Positions 16,382 to 23,278 of a stretch of DNA of 64,000 bases are shown in pieces. A model generated the notes under the pieces. The model did not search any database and was not told the origin of the DNA. It saw nothing but the letters and a program-made list of their open reading frames with translations. How positions within the stretch are numbered: position 1 is the stretch's first letter; every line of letters starts with the position of its first letter. Origin of the DNA: Abditibacteriaceae bacterium. Lineage in GTDB: Bacteria; Armatimonadota; Abditibacteriia; Abditibacteriales; Abditibacteriaceae. Both the position numbers and the translations under genes were made by a program. The stretch spans positions 186,001-250,000 of the forward strand of contig JAFAZH010000005.1 in the NCBI GenBank assembly GCA_019239895.1. The letters are read 5' to 3'.

Positions 16382-19147
16382 CTACTGTGTCATATCTACA
16401 GTCATGGTTGTGCGGTTATGTGCCTTGTCGGTCAACACGAATGTCACCTTATCGGCGCTACCTGGTGCTGATACTGGTAGCGGAACCAAAGCGGAGAAAT
16501 GATGCGCGTTCGTGGCAGAAGGTTCAAGATCAACTTTTTCTCCCGCTGGCAGTAATGCGAAAACGCGTGTTGTATCATCGCTCCCTTCAAGCTCAAGGCG
16601 CAGCATGGATTTATTCGATGGTACGATGCTAGCCTGTCCAGTGCCGGTGGGAGATGTCAAATCCACTTTGTAATGCAATTGCACCTGCTGGCGCTTGCCA
16701 TCTTTGAGCACCACCATAATAGTTATCAGATATTGGCCTTCAGCAGCATAGGTGGGAATATCAAAACGGGCTTCCCACTTGCCACTTTCGGCGTTGAAGA
16801 GCAGTCGCTTAATTTCACCGCCTGGCATTAACGCAATGACTTGTTGGGCATCAGCCGGTGCCCCAATGGAGATAAGCGGATCGCCCTGGCGAGAATACTG
16901 CGTCTCAACTTTTTCCAGGCTGGCCAGTAGCTGAGTTCGCCGTTGTTTCAACTGTTCTACTGCGGAAGACTGGCCTTGCTTTTCCAGTTCTTCGAGTTGA
17001 TCGGGAAGTTGCTTTAATTCAGTGCGGGCCGCCTTCACCTCCGCTGCTTCAAGCGGGTTAGGCCCTTTATCATTGTAATAGTAGCCATAAGTTGGCACCT
17101 TCGGTTGCAGCGCAGTAAAACGGTCTTCTAAGTGCTGCACTTTTTCTGTATCCGGTTTATCCTTGCGCAATTCCTCTACCATTTGGCTTAACAATTGCTT
17201 CAGTGCATCGCGCTCACCTGGATATGACTGCCAGTAAATAAAGTCTTCACTTCTGCGACCTGCAACTTGGGCCAGATGGTCGAGCTTTGCCCGTAAAATA
17301 TCTATTTGAGCCGTGTCTGGCTGTAAGGCATTCTTGTCACGGACGATATGGTACGCCAGTTGATGCATTTCATTCCGTGTCCATTCATATTCATTCTCTT
17401 GAATATACTCATGGAACTTTTCACCACTCACCCGCGATATACGCGCCAACTCAACCTGGAGCCTGTTCATACGAGTGGTGTCCGGTTGTGTCCGATGTCG
17501 CTCTTGCACCAGCGTTGAGGCTAATTCCCTCAGCTTGTTTCGGGCTAACTCGCTGCGTTCTGCGGTTATTAACTCACTGGATTTGAGAAGCGAGTAGTAA
17601 CCCCGTGGGCGATGCTGTTGTTTGTTCCACCGGTTAGTGACTTGGGCGGCGTGTTCCATCTGACCACGCAGAGCCTTCATGCGTGTTCGATTGGGCTGCA
17701 CACTCAATTCTTCCCCAGCCCATTCCTGCGCTAAATTAGCAGCAATACCTGACAGAGCTTCTGCAATCTCTGTATTTAGGTCTTGGCCATAATCGTTGGG
17801 AGTGTTACGCCTTAGCACCATTATGCGTTGACGGAGACGGCGGAACGTGCGACTTTGTTCGCGCCCTTGAAGAATCTCACTCGCCAGGCTCCGCACCAGG
17901 CCGTACATTTTCGCCTGCTTTTCAACGCGACGATAGTTCTCCATTTCCGCTTGAGGAATGGCTAACCAGGATGTGAATTTAGAAGGTAAGTTGAAGCTTT
18001 GCGAGAGAGCAATCACCCGTGCGCGATTCTTTTCTGTGACGCCAAGTGAATCTAGCTTACGGGCCGCCCACAGCTTAGTCGCCGGGCTGTCGCTGGCTAG
18101 CTCTGGGGCGAAATTCGCATCGGAAGCATACGCTTGTGGCCCGGTAGGAGAATCGCCGCGTAGTAGCACTCGCGCCTGACCACTGCCACGATAACGCCCG
18201 CAGACTGTGAAGTTCTGGTGCGCTTTAAGTGCAGGCAAGCGAACTGGCATTAAGTCATAAGTTGACACCCCGCGAATGTTCAGCACGGGGTTCTTAAGGT
18301 CGCTTTGGGGTGTTAAAGAAAGAGCAAAGTAACCGTCACCCTTATTCGGGTGCGCCGCATTGAGACCAACATGCAATGGAGCGACGGGGCGCATTAAGTG
18401 CATCCGAAAGTCCATTGTTGGACGGAATTTGAGTTGAGATAAAGTTAAATGCGTGCTTCCGTGCTCCCGCATCGGGGGCACGTTGTAGTTATTGATGAGT
18501 TGTCTCACACCCGCGTCAGGCTTGATGTTGAGATGCAGCCTTAATTTCTCATAGGTGCCGCGTGTTTTGGGGGTGCCAATCCAGGAATTGTAATCACTGG
18601 ATGGTGCGACTTCATCTTGCTGCTGGCGTAAGGGGAACTCGAAGAGGGTGCCTTGCGCATCCACAGGTAGAGCCTGCACTAAGTGCATTTCAATTTTTAG
18701 GTCTTGTCCGACATCAATGGGGAAAATGCGGGCGCGAAAAGTATTATGCCCCACCATTTCAATGAGAGCCGGGTCTACACCCCATTGAGTAAGAGTCGAA
18801 TAGATGTAGGCCGCCCGTTCTTTTTCGACAATGTGAGCCACCACTTTCTCGCCCTGGTACCAATAGGCAAAATAAGTCACCACGCTGTTAGGAGGAGCCG
18901 TATATAAAAATTCAACTTCCGGCTTCCAGTTCTTGTATTCGTTTTGAAAGGTCATTATCAAGCGCGTGGATGCAAAGTCATGGTTAATCGTGACATCGGC
19001 ATCCATCACTTTGGTACGCAGGGGCAACGAGTTCTGGCCACTCGGCTTTAAAAGAATAGTGGCTTGTGCCGGTCGCGGCAACCAGATTCCCAGCATAGTT
19101 GCAGACAATGCTGCCAATCCAATTGACTTTATAATCGTCTTAAACAT
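16382..19147 (-). CDS. VIT-domain exported protein without VWA domain, with helical repeats
   Basis: A signal peptide (about 1-29) is followed by a VIT domain (about 30-175; EKERAAYIYSTL, VGHNTFRARIFPI are typical). In VIT proteins a VWA domain follows; here the sequence passes directly from the pre-VWA strand GYFALSLTP (272-280) to the post-VWA elements LPALKAHQNFTVCGRYRGSG (304-323), LWAARKLDSL (359-368) and FTSWLAIP (391-398). Residues 400-750 are charged alpha-helix containing four repeats keyed on Q/K-P-D/N-T/R (484, 554, 609, 664). The C-terminus (about 755-921) reads as two beta-sandwich units. AGGTG precedes ATG at 19147. Probably periplasmic or surface-bound; function unknown. Confidence 0.75.
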   Translation of the reverse strand: MFKTIIKSIGLAALSATMLGIWLPRPAQATILLKPSGQNSLPLRTKVMDADVTINHDFASTRLIMTFQNEYKNWKPEVEFLYTAPPNSVVTYFAYWYQGEKVVAHIVEKERAAYIYSTLTQWGVDPALIEMVGHNTFRARIFPIDVGQDLKIEMHLVQALPVDAQGTLFEFPLRQQQDEVAPSSDYNSWIGTPKTRGTYEKLRLHLNIKPDAGVRQLINNYNVPPMREHGSTHLTLSQLKFRPTMDFRMHLMRPVAPLHVGLNAAHPNKGDGYFALSLTPQSDLKNPVLNIRGVSTYDLMPVRLPALKAHQNFTVCGRYRGSGQARVLLRGDSPTGPQAYASDANFAPELASDSPATKLWAARKLDSLGVTEKNRARVIALSQSFNLPSKFTSWLAIPQAEMENYRRVEKQAKMYGLVRSLASEILQGREQSRTFRRLRQRIMVLRRNTPNDYGQDLNTEIAEALSGIAANLAQEWAGEELSVQPNRTRMKALRGQMEHAAQVTNRWNKQQHRPRGYYSLLKSSELITAERSELARNKLRELASTLVQERHRTQPDTTRMNRLQVELARISRVSGEKFHEYIQENEYEWTRNEMHQLAYHIVRDKNALQPDTAQIDILRAKLDHLAQVAGRRSEDFIYWQSYPGERDALKQLLSQMVEELRKDKPDTEKVQHLEDRFTALQPKVPTYGYYYNDKGPNPLEAAEVKAARTELKQLPDQLEELEKQGQSSAVEQLKQRRTQLLASLEKVETQYSRQGDPLISIGAPADAQQVIALMPGGEIKRLLFNAESGKWEARFDIPTYAAEGQYLITIMVVLKDGKRQQVQLHYKVDLTSPTGTGQASIVPSNKSMLRLELEGSDDTTRVFALLPAGEKVDLEPSATNAHHFSALVPLPVSAPGSADKVTFVLTDKAHNRTTMTVDMTQ

Positions 19148-19309
19148 GGTATCACCTCTTAATAAATTTGATTTAGCGGCGGTTAGTAGGAGTTGTCAGG
19201 CCGTTAGCAGACGGGTCTGGCTTAATTGGTCTGCCATCGGTGCTCAAGGAGTGAGCGATTTAGAGATTAATTGTTAGTGCGCGAAAACGGTTGGGGCGGG
19301 TAATGCGCC

Positions 19310-21283
19310 TCAACTACTCTTAACCGGCACAGGGGAAGCACGGCTACCAGCACTTTTAGTGGCCGTCGTAGTGGTGCGCGTTGTTACTAATGAGGTTGCG
19401 CTGCGGCGAGTTGTTAGAGACCGTGTGCGAGAGCGGCGGACACGCGAGAAGTAAGGACGAGTTGGCATGATGGAGCGAGAACGGTTGCCAATAGCTAAAG
19501 TAGGCTCAACGCTCCGCTCCGAGAGCGGATTGACACGCCCACGCCTTATAGTTCGCCGGGGAGCCAGTGCCTTACGCGATAATAAGCGATGGTGCGACGG
19601 ATAGCTCACTCTCCATGCAAGGCGCTGCTCCGGGACGAATGAATTCGCGTTAGCGCCATTAACTTGCTTTGCTCTAGCCGAAACTTGCCGTGCGCGTCGT
19701 GCCATAAGGTTCATCCATGCCGGTGCTCCTTGCCAGTGCGGTCTGCTGCCCAGCGGCAAGTGATGGAGTGGCTTTAACTTGTCCCCAATGGCTGGCAAGC
19801 GTTTGGGCATAGTGATAGCTAACAAGAAAAGAGCTTCGACACCCAGGGCGGCGAAGACAAAACAAACGGGGAGGGCTTCCATGAGATAGCGTGGCTCTAC
19901 CGCCAAACCACTGGCAAAAGGCAGCAGAGAACGCCCTATAACCAGGGCAAAAATGACAGCTATGCCTTTGCGTCGCAGCGTTAGCGCATAGAGGCCGCCA
20001 ATAATAAAGAGCCAGGATAGGCATTTCCAGAAAACATAAAAGACAGCGATGGCACGGTCTTGGGCCGGGGTAGGCAAACCGGGCGTGGTGGGTATAAAGC
20101 CCGGCAAGGCACGCAGGGGGATATATTCTGGCATGTGGCTCCAGGTATTCATCACCCGGCCCAGCGGAGCTATCAAACGCGCTTGTAAGGGGCGCACACG
20201 CTGCGCTTCGTTCGCCAGTTCCATAAATTGGCGCGACGGCTCGCCATCAAAGGTTTTAAGCCTCTTGGCTAAGACCAGAATACGCTCGGCTTTTTGCTGC
20301 TCGGCAGTGCTGAACTTCCAGCGGGGAAAGTGATCTGGCCCAATTGGTTTGAGAATATCCCACCAGTACGGCTTCTGATAATTGGTGCCATCTACCCAGG
20401 TGCCCAGCCATTTAACGTAGCCATTCAAGCCCTGATCACCGACGCGACCTATCGGTTGAAAGACACCAAAAAGCGCATACGACCGCAACGTCCACGGCAG
20501 TAACATCAGACCCACCGCCAGCACGCCCAGGCTTAGTCCACTGGACGTGCGCAGCCACTGCCGCCATCCACCACGCCAGGTCACCAGAGCGGTCGCTAAG
20601 AGCATGAGGGGGACAGCAATAATCATATCCGGGCGCATCAGTAGGACAGCGCCGCCCACTAACCCGGCCAGCGTCCACCAGCAGAATTTGTATCTGGTGT
20701 GCTCATCACAGACACGCACCAGCATATAACACATAATCAGAGCGAGGCAGGTGGTCACGACTTCCGTCATCATGCGCGCTGCCCAGAGGGGCAGGAAAGG
20801 ACACAATAGGCCAATGACCAGGGTCACTGTTTGCACTCGCCCCGGCAAATTCAGGCGGCGCACAATACGCCCCACTACAAAGAGCGTCAATAATTCCAGC
20901 ATAAGTTGAATGAAGACTACACTTTGTAGCCGACCAAATAGCCACAGAATCCCAGCCACAAAGCCAGGGTAGCCCGGCAGGTCGAAATCATTGGGTTGAT
21001 ACGGCGGCTGAAGATTAGTCGAAAAGCCATGTCCCATCAGCAGGTTATAGGCGAGCGGGTAATAACGCGCCGCTGCATCGCCAGTTGGGGTCATATCAGC
21101 GAAGAGCATGAAGGCGCGCAGGGGTATCGCCAGGCTGAGCAGCAAGATGAGCCACAATAACTCGCGCGGCCCCCACCGTAAACTTCCGCCGCCTTGCGCT
21201 GGAGCCGTGGTCAGAATGTTCGTGCGGCAACGCTGCCGGACGCTACGGATAGATTTTCGGGAATGGGATTCGATGGAATACAT
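19310..21283 (-). CDS. ArnT/PMT-like integral membrane glycosyltransferase
   Basis: A GT-C-type protein of 657 residues. Residues about 35-480 have ten or more transmembrane segments; the first periplasmic loop carries T-P-T-G-D-A-A-A-R-Y-Y (around 70-80), the place where ArnT/PMT-family enzymes have their catalytic acidic residue, and DLPGYPGF follows. Such enzymes move a sugar from a polyprenyl phosphate donor to lipid or protein acceptors outside the inner membrane. The last 160 residues are a Ser/Arg/Thr-rich, strongly basic tail, unusual for the family. It follows the AlgX/J-like gene after 79 bases, so both may decorate the same polymer. Confidence 0.72.
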   Translation of the reverse strand: MYSIESHSRKSIRSVRQRCRTNILTTAPAQGGGSLRWGPRELLWLILLLSLAIPLRAFMLFADMTPTGDAAARYYPLAYNLLMGHGFSTNLQPPYQPNDFDLPGYPGFVAGILWLFGRLQSVVFIQLMLELLTLFVVGRIVRRLNLPGRVQTVTLVIGLLCPFLPLWAARMMTEVVTTCLALIMCYMLVRVCDEHTRYKFCWWTLAGLVGGAVLLMRPDMIIAVPLMLLATALVTWRGGWRQWLRTSSGLSLGVLAVGLMLLPWTLRSYALFGVFQPIGRVGDQGLNGYVKWLGTWVDGTNYQKPYWWDILKPIGPDHFPRWKFSTAEQQKAERILVLAKRLKTFDGEPSRQFMELANEAQRVRPLQARLIAPLGRVMNTWSHMPEYIPLRALPGFIPTTPGLPTPAQDRAIAVFYVFWKCLSWLFIIGGLYALTLRRKGIAVIFALVIGRSLLPFASGLAVEPRYLMEALPVCFVFAALGVEALFLLAITMPKRLPAIGDKLKPLHHLPLGSRPHWQGAPAWMNLMARRARQVSARAKQVNGANANSFVPEQRLAWRVSYPSHHRLLSRKALAPRRTIRRGRVNPLSERSVEPTLAIGNRSRSIMPTRPYFSRVRRSRTRSLTTRRSATSLVTTRTTTTATKSAGSRASPVPVKSS

Positions 21284-21362
21284 GTCAAAGTTGCGTTATT
21301 AATAGCCAGCTTAAATTCAAAGCGTTCTGCACCGCTTCGATTTGGTGGCGGCTTTACCGCTT

Positions 21363-22022
21363 TTAAGCCATTTTGGTCAATGGTAAATCAATTGGCTTCC
21401 AATCATCGTGCAGCAAATAGCGCACAGAAAATTCATAAATCACCAGTCGGTTGCCTAACAAGCGATCTCGACCTTGCAAGATAGAACGGCGCAGTTCCAG
21501 ACGTGTTTCGTTGGCGGCCCCGCCATCAATGGCGATCCGATCTACCGGGCGCTGAGGATAATAAGCCAGTTGCTCGGCGAAAACTGCCGCTTGGCCCCAG
21601 GCACCCCCATAAGAATAGATGTTGCTGAAACTATCGCCCAGAACCAGAATATCAGCATTGCGCGTTGGCTGCCATAGCTGACTATCAGGAGTCTGCCTTT
21701 GCTGAATGGTAACTTGCTGCCACGGATACTCTTTTTGCTGGCGCGGCAATTTTATCATGTAAACGATGTCGCTGATGTTGGAAACGGAGACTGGCTGCGG
21801 CGGAGCTTTGTCTTGTCTCGCCCGCTCCACCTTCGCCAGCAAATCTTGCTGGAAGTCTACTATTGGTGAAGCATGAGCCAAGAATCCTCTGTAAGCTAAT
21901 CCGGTAAAGATGGACACACTGGCCAGGAGCCAGCACCAGGCGGCACTTGTCTTCCAGCGAAGAGGGGGATTAGAGGATGCAAGGGACTCATTATTTTTGA
22001 AAAGACGCTTGGTGTTCAACAT
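21363..22022 (-). CDS. AlgX/AlgJ-like SGNH-fold protein (short)
   Basis: A single N-terminal transmembrane segment (about 28-48) anchors a periplasmic domain. Residues about 140 to the end contain the SGNH block ADILVLGDSFSNIYS, then AVFAEQLAYYPQRPVD and a closing strand RLVIYEFSVRYLL, which is the pattern of alginate O-acetylation proteins AlgX/AlgJ. These transfer acetyl groups to exopolysaccharide outside the inner membrane together with an AlgI-type MBOAT protein, which is not in the window. At 219 residues it is roughly half the usual length, with the central part short. ATG at 22022 follows AAGG by six bases; a TTG at 22046 is less likely. Confidence 0.65.
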   Translation of the reverse strand: MLNTKRLFKNNESLASSNPPLRWKTSAAWCWLLASVSIFTGLAYRGFLAHASPIVDFQQDLLAKVERARQDKAPPQPVSVSNISDIVYMIKLPRQQKEYPWQQVTIQQRQTPDSQLWQPTRNADILVLGDSFSNIYSYGGAWGQAAVFAEQLAYYPQRPVDRIAIDGGAANETRLELRRSILQGRDRLLGNRLVIYEFSVRYLLHDDWKPIDLPLTKMA

Positions 22023-22197
22023 GCTCAACCTTGCCCTAAACAACAATTGATATTATGTTAATATAATATGTTGTAAGTGTGCAAGGGGTGAGCCTAAAAT
22101 TTTTAAATAAAATTTTGTAAATTAATTGGGGAGAGTTTTCGGGTATTCGCTCAGTCGCTTTATGAAACTCGTAAGAAAGTTGGGATAGCAGATAAAT

Positions 22198-22232
22198 CAG
22201 CCCCGGCCACGATATAGGTAAGACATGTGGGG
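22198..22232. repeat. Left arm of inverted repeat flanking the XRE cassette
   Basis: The reverse complement of these 35 bases matches 23137-23171 at 33 positions. Similarity continues inward (AAAAGTGAG at the same distance on both sides). The pair brackets the promoter and both genes of the cassette. Confidence 0.7.
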
Positions 22233-22286
22233 TACCGCTGCTGCTCACTTTTTGTCCCCTTTAAATTGTTAATTTTATTTAACACC

Positions 22287-22316
22287 TTGACAATTATATT
22301 TAACTTCGTGTATGCT
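22287..22316 (+). promoter_or_regulatory. Sigma70-type promoter of the membrane protein/XRE pair
   Basis: TTGACA (22287-22292), 18-base spacer, TATGCT (22311-22316), in AT-rich DNA 41 bases before the start. A small palindrome AACCCA-TGA-TGGGTT (22330-22344) lies between promoter and ribosome binding site and could be the operator of the XRE protein. Confidence 0.6.
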
Positions 22317-22356
22317 ATTACTTACATAAAACCCATGATGGGTTGAGGAGGCTAAA

Positions 22357-22782
22357 ATGCCCTACAGAGAGAAAACCGCTTGGTTGTATCTGATCGCAAT
22401 GGCCGCTACGTTTGGCCCGTATTTCATGATTGTGGCGGCGAATCCGCCCAGAGAGGCGCTGCCTAATCTTAGGCAGTTGAGCTTGTATGCAGTGACGGCG
22501 GGTGTGCAGATGCTCATCTTGGGCGTGGGCCATCTTTATCTGCGTCGCGTATCGCCGCAGGAAGCTCACACGCCACCGGACGAACGCGACCTTGCCATCA
22601 CGCGCCACGCGATCAGCTCCGCTTATTACGTTATGATCGCTGGCATGATCCTGGTCGGCGGCATTATGCCGTTTACTGCCCGTGGCTGGAGCCTCGTCAA
22701 TGCGGCGATAGCCATGATTGCGATTGCGCAAATCGTTCAACATGGCATCGTCGTGTTGAGCTATCGCAGGCAGCAGGGATGA
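22357..22782 (+). CDS. Small four-helix membrane protein of the DUF2178 type, XRE partner
   Basis: A 141-residue protein with four predicted transmembrane segments (about 8-25, 41-61, 86-106, 112-132). Between helices two and three it has P-D-E-R-D-L, the charged motif usual in small membrane proteins that are coded next to XRE-type regulators (DUF2178-like). GAGGAGG lies five bases before ATG at 22357. The stop overlaps the start of the XRE gene (ATGA). The pair may form a membrane-controlled regulator, the membrane protein sequestering or sensing for the repressor; that is known only for some families and is inference here. Confidence 0.7.
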   Translation: MPYREKTAWLYLIAMAATFGPYFMIVAANPPREALPNLRQLSLYAVTAGVQMLILGVGHLYLRRVSPQEAHTPPDERDLAITRHAISSAYYVMIAGMILVGGIMPFTARGWSLVNAAIAMIAIAQIVQHGIVVLSYRRQQG

Positions 22783-22997
22783 CAGGGATGAAAGGAATAC
22801 TTTCCAATCGAATTCGCACGCTGCGTTTTCTGAACGGCGAAATGTCGCAGGCTGAGCTTGGCCAGCGCGTCGGCGTGACGCGGCAAACGATTGCCGCCAT
22901 CGAAGCGGGGAAATACTCGCCGTCCTTAGAGGCTGCGTTCCGTATTGCCCATGTCTTCGATGTGCCACTGGCAGAGGTATTCCAGTGGGAAACCTAA
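22779..22997 (+). CDS. XRE-family transcriptional regulator (YozG-like)
   Basis: A 72-residue protein that is essentially one helix-turn-helix: SQAELGQRVGVTRQTIAAIEAGKYSPSL in two parts matches the Cro/CI fold of small YozG-like regulators, ending in PLAEVFQWE. It should bind DNA as a dimer. The ATG at 22779 overlaps the preceding stop by four bases; a second ATG at 22788 would also fit. The likely target is the palindrome at 22330-22344 in its own leader. Confidence 0.85.
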   Translation: MTGMKGILSNRIRTLRFLNGEMSQAELGQRVGVTRQTIAAIEAGKYSPSLEAAFRIAHVFDVPLAEVFQWET

Positions 22998-23136
22998 CGG
23001 GGAAACCTAACCGGGTTGGGCTTTCTACTACCCAAGCCCTGGCCACGAATGGCGTCATGAATTTGAGGCGGTAGGGCGACTCACTTCCCAAGCGCATAAT
23101 CGCCTCTTTCGTCCATAAAAGTGAGTCGGGGTCATG

Positions 23137-23171
23137 CCCCACATGTGTTACCTACATCGTGGCCGGGGCTG
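23137..23171. repeat. Right arm of inverted repeat flanking the XRE cassette
   Basis: Complementary at 33 of 35 bases to 22198-22232, in opposite orientation. The intervening gap 22998-23278 otherwise contains only a solo arm of the CCCGCC repeat family (23241-23266). Confidence 0.7.
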
Positions 23172-23240
23172 GATAAATGAGAAGACGCAAGCCGCCGAGA
23201 TGCCATCTTAGTTTTCTCAGGACATATGCAAAGAATCAGA

Positions 23241-23266
23241 CCACCCGCCTCTAAAGGGACGGGTTG
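23241..23266. repeat. Solo arm of the CCCGCC/GCGGG repeat family
   Basis: ACCCGCCTCTAAAGGGACGG resembles the outer arm of the elements at 10354 and 14321 but no partner arm follows. It lies just after the stop of the GH2 gene on the reverse strand. Confidence 0.45.
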
Positions 23267-23278
23267 CATAAGTCCTAT

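Larger units (their letters stand above)
22023..22356. other. AT-rich divergent regulatory region
   Basis: 334 bases between divergent genes, clearly more AT-rich than the surroundings, notably 22040-22130 and 22258-22330. It contains the left arm of an inverted repeat (22198-22232) and the promoter of the membrane protein/XRE pair (22287-22316). No coding potential was seen. Confidence 0.6.

Noticed and set aside
22318..23142. Long reverse-strand open frame of 274 codons
   Set aside because: It covers both the small membrane protein and XRE genes, which have promoter, ribosome binding site and recognisable folds; the reverse product has no domain and is rich in Arg and His.
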